Source of the DNA: Hyphomicrobium_A sp044507625
Lineage (GTDB): Bacteria; Pseudomonadota; Alphaproteobacteria; Rhizobiales; Hyphomicrobiaceae
Assembly (NCBI GenBank): GCA_044507625.1
Contig: JBIQJE010000006.1
Location: forward strand, 1 to 64,000
Direction: 5' to 3'
Length of the DNA stretch: 64,000 nucleotides
The notes under the pieces were generated by a model that was not told the origin of the DNA, ran no database searches, and was given only the letters and a program-made list of their open reading frames with translations. Numbering within the stretch: position 1 is the stretch's first letter; each line of letters opens with the position of its first letter. The translations under genes were made by a program, and so were the position numbers. Positions 43,133 to 52,364 of the stretch are shown piece after piece.

Positions 43133-44074
43133 CTAGCCGGCCTTCTTCAGCTCTGCCTCGAGCTCGGGCAGAGCCTGGAATAGATCGGCCACAAGGCCAT
43201 AGTCTGCGACCTGGAAGATCGGCGCTTCGCCGTCCTTGTTGATCGCCACGATGATCTTGGAATCCTTCATGCCGGCGAGATGCTGGATCGCGCCGGAGAT
43301 GCCGACCGCAACATAAAGATCGGGCGCCACAACCTTGCCCGTCTGTCCGACCTGCATGTCGTTCGGCACATAGCCCGCATCGACCGCCGCGCGCGAAGCG
43401 CCCACGGCCGCGCCGATCGCGTCGGCAACCGGCTCCAGATACTTCTTGAAGTTCTCGCCCGACTGAAGTCCCCGTCCACCCGAGATGATGATACGGGCGG
43501 AGGAAAGCTCCGGCCGATCCGACTTCGTCAGCTCCGCCTTCTCGAAGGTGGAAAGGCCCAGCGCCGCTGGAGCGGCGATGCTCTCAACCGCGGCCGAGCC
43601 GTCCTCGGCCACCGAAGGGAACGCCGAGATGCGCACCGTGACGACCTTCTTGGCCTCGGGAGACTGCACCGTCTGGATCGCGTTACCCGCATAGATCGGC
43701 CGCTCGAACGTGTCGGCGGAGACGACCTTGGTGATGTCGGAGATCTGCATCACGTCGAGCGCAGCGGCGATGCGCGGCGCGACGTTCTTGCCCGACGTCG
43801 TAGCCGGCGCGACGAATGCGTCATAGCTGCCCATCAGCGGCGCGACGAGCGCCGCAACTTCCTCCGCAAGGCCGTGCTCCAGATGCGGCGCATCCGCGTG
43901 CAGCACCTTGGAGACGCCCGCGAGTTTCGCCGCTGCCTCGGCAGCCGGCTTGGCATTATGTCCGGCGACGAGCACATGGATGTCGCCGCCGATCTGTTGG
44001 GCCGCCGCAACCGCCTTCGCCGTCGCGCCCTGCAGTGCGCTGTTGGTGTGCTCAGCGAGTAGAAGAATAGCCAT
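43133..44074 (-). CDS. etfA: Electron transfer flavoprotein, alpha subunit
   Basis: The product is 313 aa. FAD-binding C-terminal domain motifs include GGRGLQSGENFKKYLEPVAD, VAVGISGAIQHLAGM and INKDGEAPIFQVADYG. With EtfB it takes electrons from acyl-CoA dehydrogenases and passes them to ETF-ubiquinone oxidoreductase. Its start overlaps the etfB stop by one base. Confidence 0.96.
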   Translation of the reverse strand: MAILLLAEHTNSALQGATAKAVAAAQQIGGDIHVLVAGHNAKPAAEAAAKLAGVSKVLHADAPHLEHGLAEEVAALVAPLMGSYDAFVAPATTSGKNVAPRIAAALDVMQISDITKVVSADTFERPIYAGNAIQTVQSPEAKKVVTVRISAFPSVAEDGSAAVESIAAPAALGLSTFEKAELTKSDRPELSSARIIISGGRGLQSGENFKKYLEPVADAIGAAVGASRAAVDAGYVPNDMQVGQTGKVVAPDLYVAVGISGAIQHLAGMKDSKIIVAINKDGEAPIFQVADYGLVADLFQALPELEAELKKAG

Positions 44075-44826
44075 CAGAGCACCCCGGCTTCGGCTTTGAG
44101 TTTCTGCACCAGCTCGGCGACGTTACCGACGCGCACGCCCGCCTTGCGGCTGGCCGGCTCCGAGATCTTCTGCACCTTGAGGCGCGGCGCGATATCGACG
44201 CCGAAATCCTCCGGCTTCTTGGCGTCGAGCGGCTTCTTCTTCGCCTTCATGATGTTCGGCAGAGATGGATAGCGCGGCTCGTTGAGACGAAGGTCGGTGC
44301 TCACCACTGCCGGCATCTTGAGGCGCACGGTCTCGAGGCCGCCGTCGACTTCGCGCGTGACGACGGCAGCGCCATCCGTCAGCTCGAGCTTGGAGGCGAA
44401 GGTGCCCTGCGGCCAGCCGAGCAGCCCCGCGAGCATCTGGCCCGTCTGGTTGCAGTCGTCGTCGATGGCCTGCTTGCCGAGAATGACGAGGTCGGGCTGC
44501 TCCGCCTCGACGACGCCCTTGAGGATCTTGGCGACCGCGAGCGGCTCGATCGCAACGTCTGGCGTCTCGATGTGAATGCCGCGGTCGGCACCGATGGCGA
44601 GTGCAGTGCGGATCGTTTCCTGCGCCTTTGCCGGACCGATCGAAACGACGATCACTTCCGCCGTGCCGCCTTTTTCCTTGATGCGCACCGCCTCTTCCAC
44701 GGCGATCTCATCGAAAGGGTTCATCGACATCTTAACGTTGGCCAGATCGATGCCAGAGCCGTCGGGCTTGACGCGAATCTTGACGTTGAAATCGACAACT
44801 CGTTTGACCGGCACCAGGATCTTCAT
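44074..44826 (-). CDS. etfB: Electron transfer flavoprotein, beta subunit
   Basis: The product is 250 aa with the N-terminal MKILVPVKRVVDFNVKIRV. LGKQAIDDDCNQTGQMLAGLLGWPQ is the AMP-binding/recognition region and LRLNEPRYPSLPNIMKAKKK is the recognition loop that docks with dehydrogenases. It heads the etfBA-hbd operon. The 250 bases upstream up to 45076 carry no gene and should hold the promoter. Confidence 0.96.
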   Translation of the reverse strand: MKILVPVKRVVDFNVKIRVKPDGSGIDLANVKMSMNPFDEIAVEEAVRIKEKGGTAEVIVVSIGPAKAQETIRTALAIGADRGIHIETPDVAIEPLAVAKILKGVVEAEQPDLVILGKQAIDDDCNQTGQMLAGLLGWPQGTFASKLELTDGAAVVTREVDGGLETVRLKMPAVVSTDLRLNEPRYPSLPNIMKAKKKPLDAKKPEDFGVDIAPRLKVQKISEPASRKAGVRVGNVAELVQKLKAEAGVL

Positions 44827-45076
44827 GCCGTCGGCTCTCCAAGCGTTGTTTGGCTATCTGCTGAGCGGGAACCGTTGTGCAGCGCGACGAAATCGTCGCC
44901 ACGCGCCGCGATAAAATCCCCTGTCGCAGGCCTTCTTCCGATTATTCGCAAGTGCGAAATGAGAACCTACGAGCGCGTGGAATGCAAGTCAATTGGGGGC
45001 CCTGTTAACCGAATTGCCCCGCACCCCGACGGCGAGCGGACGGCCCTCCTACGGCAGCCGGAGGTCGGTACGCCGG

Positions 45077-45799
45077 TCAGGCAAGGCTTACGCCACGATC
45101 GAAGAGGGGCACGCCCGGACGCCGCATGAAGACGATCAGAACGGCGCCGGCGATGAGGCCGCCGATATGGGCCCACCAAGCGACCGGCCCCGTCTCCGGC
45201 ATCGCCACCATGACGATCTGGAGGACGATCCAGCCGCCGAGCGCCAGCCCTGCCGTGATCCGCAGCGGTATGACCTTGAACGCCAGCACCCACACGCTCA
45301 CCCGCGGATGCAGCATCAGATAGGCGGCGATCACCCCCGCGACGGCGCCGCTGGCGCCGATTAGCGGCAGCTCGCTGTCGGGCAGCATGAAGGCGTGTAG
45401 TAGGCCCGCGAAGACGCCGCACGCGAGATAGAAAAGGAGAAAGCGCGCGTGCCCCACCGCATCCTCCACGTTGTCGCCGAACACCCAGAGGAACAGCATG
45501 TTGCCCGCGAGGTGAAAGACGTCGGCGTGGAAGAACATGTACGTGAGGAGCGTCGTCTGCTCGGCGACGGTAATGCCTTCGCCCGTCAGAGAGCCCGAGT
45601 GATCGAAGTGGACCTGCGTGCCGAGCAGATGGCTGGGCGTGAGCGCGAAGCTCGCAATGGTCCCATCGCTGAGACCGCTGACTTCGAGGATGAACACGAT
45701 CACATTGGCGATGATCAAGCCAACGGTCACATACTGAAACGGAATGGATTTCAGCGAGTTTTCATCACGCAGCGGAATGAACAAAGGGAAGCGCCCCAC
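45077..45799 (-). CDS. Rhomboid-family intramembrane serine protease
   Basis: The product is 240 aa with six membrane helices. The catalytic Ser lies in GASGAVAG and the His in WWAHIGGLIAG, so the Ser-His dyad is intact. HLAGNMLFLWVFGDNVED holds the conserved helix-2 His-Asn. It cleaves transmembrane substrates, unknown here. It is the last of three minus-strand genes with cobalamin adenosyltransferase and a twin-helix protein, 35 bases after the former. Confidence 0.9.
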   Translation of the reverse strand: MGRFPLFIPLRDENSLKSIPFQYVTVGLIIANVIVFILEVSGLSDGTIASFALTPSHLLGTQVHFDHSGSLTGEGITVAEQTTLLTYMFFHADVFHLAGNMLFLWVFGDNVEDAVGHARFLLFYLACGVFAGLLHAFMLPDSELPLIGASGAVAGVIAAYLMLHPRVSVWVLAFKVIPLRITAGLALGGWIVLQIVMVAMPETGPVAWWAHIGGLIAGAVLIVFMRRPGVPLFDRGVSLA

Positions 45800-45834
45800 C
45801 TAGGAGTTCTAAGCAAAAGCCTCCGGGGCAACGG

Positions 45835-46416
45835 CTAGCGGTTCTGCCCCGGAACCCACAGAACGTCGCTCTTGCCGCGATCGTTGACATACCGGCTGGC
45901 GACAAAAAGAAAGTCCGAAAGACGATTTATGTATTGCAGCGCCGCCGCGCTCACCGGCTCGTTGGGATCCGACGCCAGCTCCACCATGAGCCGCTCGGCG
46001 CGCCGCGAAACGGTGCGCGAAACGTGCAGTGCCGCCGCCGCAGGCGAGCCCCCCGGCAGCACGAACGAGCGCAGCGGCTTCAGCTCCGAATTCATTTCAT
46101 CGATTTCGGCCTCGAGACGCTTCACCTGCGCGTCCGTGATGCGCAGCGGCTCGTACTCGAGCTTCTGCCCGCGGTCGGGTACGCACAGGTCCGCGCCGAG
46201 GTCGAACAGGTCGTTCTGGATGCGGACGAGCTTCGCATCGACGCCCGGATGGCCCGCGCCGAGATGCACCCGCACCATGCCGATGGTGGCGTTCGTCTCG
46301 TCCACCGTGCCGTAGGCGGCGATGCGCAGGTCGTGCTTGGCGACGCGTTCGCCGCTGCCGAGCGCCGTGGTGCCCTTGTCGCCCGTGCGCGTATAAATCT
46401 TGCTGAGTACGACCAT
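45835..46416 (-). CDS. ATP:cob(I)alamin adenosyltransferase (PduO type)
   Basis: This enzyme adds the adenosyl group to cobalamin to give coenzyme B12. The product is 193 aa. The ATP-binding N-terminal KIYTRTGDKGTTALGSGER, YGTVDETNA and VSRTVSRRAERLMVEL are characteristic of the trimeric PduO/MMAB family. It probably supports methylmalonyl-CoA mutase or a similar enzyme encoded elsewhere. No cobalamin riboswitch is seen upstream. Confidence 0.93.
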   Translation of the reverse strand: MVVLSKIYTRTGDKGTTALGSGERVAKHDLRIAAYGTVDETNATIGMVRVHLGAGHPGVDAKLVRIQNDLFDLGADLCVPDRGQKLEYEPLRITDAQVKRLEAEIDEMNSELKPLRSFVLPGGSPAAAALHVSRTVSRRAERLMVELASDPNEPVSAAALQYINRLSDFLFVASRYVNDRGKSDVLWVPGQNR

Positions 46417-46492
46417 GTCTTCTCTATCCCCGTGGCGCCGAACCCATCATAACGCAACTTTACCGGCGCTGCGCGCTGGCGGCAGCCGCACG

Positions 46493-46687
46493 TCAGCCGT
46501 AGTTATGGGCGAGCACGAACAGCACGATGATGACGATAGCGGCGGCCTGCAAGCCGATGCGCCAGCGCATGAGCTTCTGGCTGAGGTGCGGATTCCTGCC
46601 CCGCATCAGATTCCAAAGCCCGAGGAACAGGACCAGCACCACCGCGGCCACGGTCAATGAGGTGAGATGATAGAGCACCGTGTCCAT
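46493..46687 (-). CDS. Twin-transmembrane HIG1-like protein
   Basis: The product is 64 aa with two membrane helices (about 10-28 and 44-62). A short basic loop of GRNPHLSQKLMRWRIGLQ between them matches the HIG1-domain (hypoxia-induced) motif seen in small alphaproteobacterial proteins. Eukaryotic relatives act with cytochrome oxidase; bacterial function is not settled. It heads the operon with the adenosyltransferase and rhomboid. Confidence 0.75.
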   Translation of the reverse strand: MDTVLYHLTSLTVAAVVLVLFLGLWNLMRGRNPHLSQKLMRWRIGLQAAAIVIIVLFVLAHNYG

Positions 46688-46876
46688 AGTCGTTCGTCCT
46701 CCGTTCCCGCCTTCTTAAGCCTTTGGACACGAGCGGGCAAACCGTATCTCATGGCTAGGCGGGCGCGACATCGCGCATCGGGACCGCAACGCCTTGGCAA
46801 TCTGCTGCGCGCCATAATTGCCGCAATTGCCGCCTCTGGTGCGACGCCCAGCCGGCACGAAGGGGGAGCACGGCCG

Positions 46877-48328
46877 TTGAGACGGTTACGACTTTCAGCA
46901 CGCGCAACGCCCTGCATTCTCGCGGGTGCCCTTGCGGGTGCGGTGCTTGCAGTGCCCTCGCCGGCCGCCGTCGCGCAGGCAAAGTCCCAGGGGCTTGTGC
47001 AGCCGCCGCAGAGCGCCGAAGAGGCGAAAAGGCAGCTTGAGGGCAAACGCAACGAGCTCCAGAACGTTCAGCAGAAAACGAAAACGCTGCAAAGCGACGT
47101 CGAAGGACTGGCCGCGGAACGCGAGCGGCTCAATCTGCGCCTTCTGGAAACCGCGGACCTCATAAAAAAGAGCGAAGCGCAGCTCACGACCACGGAAGCC
47201 CGCCTCGGCGAGCTGGAGGAGCAGGAGCGCATCATCAAGGGCTCCCTCAACCAGCGTAACAGCCAGATCGCCAAGCTGCTCGGCGCCCTGCAGCGCATGG
47301 GCCGCAACCCGCCGCCGGTGCTGATTACGCAGCGCGAGGACGCCCTCGAGATGGTCCGCAGCGCCATGCTGCTGTCCGCCGCTTTCCCCGAGCTTGGCAA
47401 CCAGGCGAAGGTTCTCACCTCACGCCTCAACGAGCTGATCCGCGTCATGACCGAGATCCGCACGCAGAGCGAACAGCTGCGCAGCGAGATGTCCCGCCTC
47501 AATGACGCACGCACCCGGCTTTCGGGCCTCATGGAGGAGAAGCGCGTCACGCTCGACGAGCGCCAGTCCGAGCTGAAGCGGATGCGCGTTGCCGCCACTG
47601 ACATCTCGCGCAACGTCAAAGACCTCAACGAGCTGATCTCCCAACTCGACAAGGCCGTGCAGGACAACACCGCCCTGGGCGCCTACGAGGCCGAGCGGCA
47701 GCAATCTGCGCCGATCATTACGCCGAATTCATCTTCCGAACCTGCCCCGGCGACGCCGGCGGCTGTGCCCGTGGCACAGAAAGAAACGCCCGTCGAAGTC
47801 CCCGCAAAGCCCCCCGCGGCGAAGGGCGTCGACGTCGTCGAGCTCACCCCGGCAACGGCGCTCGGCAGCCCCGGCCGCATCAAGCCGGAGATCGAATTCG
47901 CCAATGCTACTGGGCTTTTGCCGCTTCCCGCGCAAGGCCGGCAAGTTCTCGGCTTCGGTGAGAAAACCCAGTTCGGCGGCCAGTCGAAAGGCATTGTGCT
48001 CGAAACGCGCCAAGGCGCCCAAATCACGTCACCTTGCGATGGCTGGATCGTTTACGCTGGTGAGTTCCGAAGCTACGGCCAACTCTTGATAATCAACGCT
48101 GGCGGCGGTTATCATATCCTGCTTGCCGGTCTCTCCCAGATCGACGTCCAGCCGGGCCAGTTCGTGCTCGCCGCCGAGCCGGTCGGAACCATGAGTGGCT
48201 GGTCGCAACAGTCCCGTCCCGTTGCCGCCAACAGCGCCCCGGTCCTGTATGTGGAATTTCGTAAGGACGGACGGCCAATAGACCCCGACCCATGGTGGGC
48301 AGCGGGGCATCGAAAGGTGCAAGGATAA
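46877..48328 (+). CDS. EnvC-like murein hydrolase activator (degenerate LytM domain)
   Basis: The product is 483 aa. A signal peptide (start MRRLRLSARATP, then CILAGALAGAVLAVP) is followed by a long coiled coil (about 40-260). A Pro/Ala linker then leads to a C-terminal LytM/M23 fold. The metal ligands HxxxD and HxH are missing (GQSKGI, YVEFRKDG), so it is not a peptidase. As in EnvC it should activate amidases at division. The TTG start at 46877 after AGGGGGAG gives the signal peptide; an ATG at 46751 would add 42 basic residues. It shares one base with ctpA. Confidence 0.85.
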   Translation: MRRLRLSARATPCILAGALAGAVLAVPSPAAVAQAKSQGLVQPPQSAEEAKRQLEGKRNELQNVQQKTKTLQSDVEGLAAERERLNLRLLETADLIKKSEAQLTTTEARLGELEEQERIIKGSLNQRNSQIAKLLGALQRMGRNPPPVLITQREDALEMVRSAMLLSAAFPELGNQAKVLTSRLNELIRVMTEIRTQSEQLRSEMSRLNDARTRLSGLMEEKRVTLDERQSELKRMRVAATDISRNVKDLNELISQLDKAVQDNTALGAYEAERQQSAPIITPNSSSEPAPATPAAVPVAQKETPVEVPAKPPAAKGVDVVELTPATALGSPGRIKPEIEFANATGLLPLPAQGRQVLGFGEKTQFGGQSKGIVLETRQGAQITSPCDGWIVYAGEFRSYGQLLIINAGGGYHILLAGLSQIDVQPGQFVLAAEPVGTMSGWSQQSRPVAANSAPVLYVEFRKDGRPIDPDPWWAAGHRKVQG

Positions 48329-49725
48329 TGCGCAAGACAGAATTCGCATTCTGGACCTTCCTGTTGATGACAGGTCTCGCCGGCGCGACGACCCTGCTCA
48401 ACGTAACGCGCACCTATTCCGCGACGACTTCGGAGAATTCCGAACTCTATCGCCAGCTCGATCTGTTCGGCGACGTGCTCGAGCGCGTTCGCTCCGACTA
48501 CGTCGAAAAGCCGGACGACACGATGCTCATCGAGTCGGCGATCAACGGCATGCTCTCCGCGCTCGATCCGCACTCCTCCTATCTCAGCCCCAAGAACTAC
48601 CGCGACATGCAGGTGCAGACGCGCGGTGAGTTCGGCGGCCTCGGTATCGAGGTGACGATGGAGAACGGTGTCGTGAAGGTGGTTTCGCCCATCGACGACA
48701 CGCCCGCCGCCAAGGCCGGCCTCCAGGCGAACGACCTCATCACCCACCTCGACGGCGAGCAGATCGTCGGCCTGACCCTCGAGCAGGCGGTCGAGAAGAT
48801 GCGCGGCCCGGTCAACACGCCGATCAGCCTCACCATCGTCCGCAAGGGCATGGACGATCCGTTCGACGTGAAGGTCACGCGCGACATCATCCGCATCAAC
48901 GCGGTGAAGGCGCAGAACGAAAAAGACATCGCGTACATCAAGATCACCACCTTCAACGAGCAGACGCACGCGAACCTCGTGAAGGCGATCGAGAACGCCA
49001 AGAAGACGATCGGCAAGGATCTCAAGGGATACGTGATCGACCTGCGTAACAACCCCGGCGGCTTGCTCGACCAGGCGATCGCCGTGTCCGATGACTTCCT
49101 CGAGCGTGGCGCCGTGGTTCTCACCAAGGGCCGCAACAATGAGGAAACCCAGCGTGCGCAAGCCCATCCGGGTGATCTGACCGACGGCAAGAAGATCGTC
49201 GTGCTGATCAACGGTGGCTCGGCCTCCGCCTCGGAGATCGTTGCCGGCGCCCTGCAGGACCACAAGCGCGCGACCATCATCGGCACGCGCTCCTTCGGCA
49301 AGGGCTCCGTGCAGACCATCATCCCGCTCGGAGCGAACGGCGCCATCCGCCTGACGACGGCGCGCTACTACACGCCGTCGAACCGCTCGATCCAGGCAAA
49401 GGGCATCGACCCCGATATCGTCGTCGAGCAGGAGCTGCCGGACGATCTGAAGAAGAAGGTGTCCTCGGCCGCCGACGCATCCCGCGGCGAGGCGAGCCTG
49501 CGTGGTCACCTCCGCAATCCGGAGAACAGCACCGGCGAGGGCGGCAAGGAAGCCAAGGAGGTGTCGGGCTCGTCGGCATACGTGCCGAAGGAGCCGGAGA
49601 AGGACGCCCAGCTCCAGTACGCGCTGTCGTTCCTCCGCGGCACGGCGACCGACGCCATGACCGCCAAGGCGGGCCCGGCGGCGACGCCCCCGGACACCGA
49701 CGCGAAGGAAAAGGCGAAGAACTGA
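48328..49725 (+). CDS. ctpA: C-terminal processing peptidase CtpA (S41)
   Basis: The product is 465 aa. The N-terminal signal anchor is followed by a PDZ domain (FGGLGIEVTMENGVVKVV). The S41 protease core has the Ser in GGSASASEIVAGALQDH and the Lys in GTRSFGKGSVQT, so the Ser-Lys dyad is complete. It processes periplasmic proteins. The start overlaps the EnvC-like stop (TAATG). The tail of about 80 residues is charged and of low complexity. EnvC-CtpA-RppH order is standard for Rhizobiales. Confidence 0.95.
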   Translation: MRKTEFAFWTFLLMTGLAGATTLLNVTRTYSATTSENSELYRQLDLFGDVLERVRSDYVEKPDDTMLIESAINGMLSALDPHSSYLSPKNYRDMQVQTRGEFGGLGIEVTMENGVVKVVSPIDDTPAAKAGLQANDLITHLDGEQIVGLTLEQAVEKMRGPVNTPISLTIVRKGMDDPFDVKVTRDIIRINAVKAQNEKDIAYIKITTFNEQTHANLVKAIENAKKTIGKDLKGYVIDLRNNPGGLLDQAIAVSDDFLERGAVVLTKGRNNEETQRAQAHPGDLTDGKKIVVLINGGSASASEIVAGALQDHKRATIIGTRSFGKGSVQTIIPLGANGAIRLTTARYYTPSNRSIQAKGIDPDIVVEQELPDDLKKKVSSAADASRGEASLRGHLRNPENSTGEGGKEAKEVSGSSAYVPKEPEKDAQLQYALSFLRGTATDAMTAKAGPAATPPDTDAKEKAKN

Positions 49726-49982
49726 GCTCGAAGGGCTCCTGCCCGGACCCTTGAAGCAAAACTTCGCCGTTGCAGACTATGGATGGGCGCCCTCGCGGCG
49801 CCCATCTTCGTTTCAGCTCACCGCTGCGAGCGATCCGGAAGCGAAAGCAGGTCGGAAGTCCCGCCGGCGGTGACATCGATCGCTCTGCAGTTGGCCAACC
49901 GCCGAACGACGACATCCCGCCCGCTACGCGCGACGATGCCGCCATCGCGACGGCGCCAGCCATCACAAGGAACCGCTGCGCC

Positions 49983-50492
49983 ATGAGCAAATCATCCGCG
50001 ACCCTCGGCTACCGCCCGTGCGTCGGCATCGCGGTCATCAACCCCGAAGGCTTGGTGTGGGTCGGCCGGCGCGCCGACAGCCCCGGTGAGGCCGAGGGAC
50101 ACGGTGCCTGGTGGCAGATGCCCCAGGGCGGCATCGACGAGGGGGAGGACCCGGCGGCGGCCGCCCTGCGCGAGTTGCGCGAGGAAACCGCCATGCACTC
50201 GGTGAAGATTATCGCCGAGACCGCCGACTGGCTGCGCTACGATCTTCCGCCCGAACTGATCGGCAAAGCCTGGGGCGGACGCTACCGCGGCCAGAAGCAG
50301 AAGTGGTTCGCCATGCGCTTCCTCGGTTCGGAAAGCGAGATCGACATCGCGCCCCCCGGGCAGAAGGCCGAGTTCACCGAATGGCGCTGGATACCGATGG
50401 CGGAGGTGGTCGGCCTCATCGTGCCGTTCAAACGGGAGGTGTATCGGCAGGTTGTCGAAGCCTTCGCCGACCAAGCCCGACCGGGACGATGA
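49983..50492 (+). CDS. rppH: RNA pyrophosphohydrolase (RppH type), copy 1
   Basis: This is a Nudix hydrolase of 169 aa that removes pyrophosphate from 5'-triphosphate RNA and starts mRNA decay. YRPCVGIAVINPEGLVWVGRR, then WWQMPQGGIDEGEDP and RELREETAM, form the Nudix box (GGI-x-E-G-E...REL-x-EE). KWFAMRFLG and FTEWRWIPMAEV complete the fold. It has a paralogue 118 bases downstream. The upstream 257 bases after ctpA hold no gene. Confidence 0.88.
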   Translation: MSKSSATLGYRPCVGIAVINPEGLVWVGRRADSPGEAEGHGAWWQMPQGGIDEGEDPAAAALRELREETAMHSVKIIAETADWLRYDLPPELIGKAWGGRYRGQKQKWFAMRFLGSESEIDIAPPGQKAEFTEWRWIPMAEVVGLIVPFKREVYRQVVEAFADQARPGR

Positions 50493-50609
50493 TGCAACAC
50501 TCCTTGCAGAGCCGCGCACAATCTGAAAAGCTACGCCATACAATAGCTTAATTTTAGCGCTTAATTCACTGTGATTCGAACCTCATGAATTGTTGACAGT
50601 CGGCCACAC

Positions 50610-51173
50610 ATGCCTCCCCACCTCGCACAGGATGGTTTCATCACCCCACTGCCCTTGCGGCCGTGCGTGGGCGTTGTGCTGTTCAATGCCGAGGGACTTG
50701 TCTGGGTAGGCCAGCACCGCCCCAAGTGGACGCTGGGCCGCTCCGGCGTCGACGGCAAAACCTACTGGCAGCTTCCGCAGGGCGGCATCGAGCCGTTGGA
50801 GCCTTCGCGCGAAGCCGCCTTCCGTGAGCTCTGGGAAGAGACCGGCGTGCGCAACGCAACGCTGATCGGCGAAATCCCCGGCTGGCTCACCTACGAGCTG
50901 CCGTCGGACCTGCTCGGCATTGCGTTGAAGGGAAAGTATGCCGGCCACCGTCTGCGCTGGTACGCCATGCGTTTCGACGGCAACGACAGCGAGATCGACC
51001 TCGCTCCCAAGGGCGCCACCCTGAAGCGCGAGTTCGAGGCCTGGCGTTGGGCGCCGCTCGCCGAGGTGCCGGCGCTCGCCATTCACTATCGCCGCCCCGT
51101 GTACGAAGAGGTCGCGCGCGAGTTTGCGCACTTCGCCAGCCCGGGGCTTGGCGGCGCTATCGCCGCGGAGTAG
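50610..51173 (+). CDS. Second RppH-type Nudix hydrolase
   Basis: The product is 187 aa, colinear with the gene before it. RPCVGVVLFNAEGLVWVGQH, TYWQLPQGGIEPLEPSREA and RELWEETGV form a full Nudix box, and RWYAMRFDG and FEAWRWAPLAEV match copy 1. Divergence is large (roughly half the positions differ by eye), so it is an old duplication or a separate substrate specialist. Dinucleoside polyphosphates or capped RNA are both possible. It carries its own leader of 117 bases. Confidence 0.85.
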   Translation: MPPHLAQDGFITPLPLRPCVGVVLFNAEGLVWVGQHRPKWTLGRSGVDGKTYWQLPQGGIEPLEPSREAAFRELWEETGVRNATLIGEIPGWLTYELPSDLLGIALKGKYAGHRLRWYAMRFDGNDSEIDLAPKGATLKREFEAWRWAPLAEVPALAIHYRRPVYEEVAREFAHFASPGLGGAIAAE

Positions 51174-51949
51174 CAACGCCTTTGGCGGCTCTCCTGGTGA
51201 AGTGAGCGGTTGTTCGCCGCTTCGCCGGTCCGCTTTCCCACATCGTCTTGCTGGATAGTCGTCGCCTGCGGGGTGTGCGCGTTGCGCTCCTCGACGCGGG
51301 CACGGAGCCGGCGACGCACTTCGGAATGCGCGCAACTTCCACCCGCCCTTTCCTTTGAGCAAAGCCGGCGCGCTTCTGCCAACGCGCCAAGCAAGCGAAC
51401 GCCGAGCGCGAGCGCTTCACTCCAGCCGCGATCGGCTCTGCAGCTCCGCGCCCCGTGCTGCCACGAAGACGGTCTACGTCCGGCAGCGAACGGCGATGTC
51501 GGACGATCACCAAGCCGCCCGCGGAGCCCAAGTCGTGAAGGCTCGCGGCACGCAGCCGACAGACCGTGCATGCATTACGGCGCAAGGAGACGGGCCGCAC
51601 CGACCTTCGCAGCGCATCGCGGCACGCCATCGCGCACCGAGCTGCCCAAGCGCCCGAACGCTTCTCCGCCTATGCCCCTGGCTCGCTGCCGGCCTGGCCT
51701 TCGGAGCGCTCGCCCGCAGTGACCGGCAGCCGCAAAGGCCTGACGATGCGCGGCGTTCAGCTGCTTAGGTGTGCGCGTGCACGCCGATCGCGACCCGGAC
51801 CTCAACACGATCGAACGCTTCACACAGGCGCGAGAAGCTGCCGCGCAACCGCCCCGCAGCCACCGCGCGCCCAAAAACAAAAGTGGCCTGCGCGAGCGAG
51901 CCACTCTTTGATTCGTTAGGTCTTTCGAGGATGCATGAGCGTTCGCCGC
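51174..51949. other. 776-base stretch without a recognisable gene
   Basis: Open frames exist on both strands simply because of high GC, but none has recognisable domains, a plausible start and natural amino-acid composition; their products are rich in Arg, Ala, Ser and Pro. The only clear element is the atp terminator near 51873-51905. The sequence may be a decayed gene or spacer. Confidence 0.5.
51873..51905 (-). terminator. Rho-independent terminator of the atp operon
   Basis: On the minus strand AGTGGC pairs with GCCACT around a 12-base loop, followed by TTTTGTTTTT. It lies 45 bases after the atpC stop. Confidence 0.75.
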
Positions 51950-52348
51950 TCAAGCCACCTTGAGCTGCACACGCTTCAGCAGATCGAGCAGCGTCTCCGC
52001 CGTCATGCGCGCGTGATCGTCCTTGGCCTCGGCAAGCTGGGCCTCGGCGGCCCGGAGCTCCTCGGCAAGGCGCGCGCCCTGCAACTCCTCCAGCGGCACC
52101 GCCGTCTGCGCCAGCACCGTCAGGCGCTCCGGATCGGCCTCGGCAACGCCCTTTTTCACGAGAAGCTGCTGACGCCCGTCCGCCCGGCTCACCTCGAGAA
52201 TGCCCGGACGCATGGTGGAGATGAACGGCGAGTGCCCGGCGAGCACGGCGAAGTCGCCCTCCGCGCCGGGAACGACGACCTGTTGCACCTCACCGGAGAA
52301 CACCAGACGCTCCGGTGTCACCAGCTCGAAATTGAATGTCGCTGCCAT
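51950..52348 (-). CDS. atpC: F1F0 ATP synthase, epsilon subunit
   Basis: The product is 132 aa. FNFELVTPERLVFSGEVQQVVVPGAEGDFAVLAGH is the family's beta-sandwich start, followed here by STMRPGILEV and a C-terminal helical hairpin. It couples the central stalk and can inhibit the enzyme. It is the last gene of the operon, 16 bases after a small unknown gene. Confidence 0.95.
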   Translation of the reverse strand: MAATFNFELVTPERLVFSGEVQQVVVPGAEGDFAVLAGHSPFISTMRPGILEVSRADGRQQLLVKKGVAEADPERLTVLAQTAVPLEELQGARLAEELRAAEAQLAEAKDDHARMTAETLLDLLKRVQLKVA

Positions 52349-52364
52349 CGTTCAGACCGTCCTG

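Noticed and set aside
46417..46492. Cobalamin riboswitch before the adenosyltransferase gene
   Set aside because: The gap is only 76 bases and shows no B12-box-like sequence.
46877..48328. Active M23 peptidase
   Set aside because: The LytM-fold domain lacks both zinc-binding motifs, so an activator role of EnvC type is preferred.
51210..51722. 170-codon frame between the Nudix and atpC genes
   Set aside because: It has no ribosome-binding site and low-complexity Arg/Ser/Pro composition, and overlapping frames of equal quality run on the other strand.
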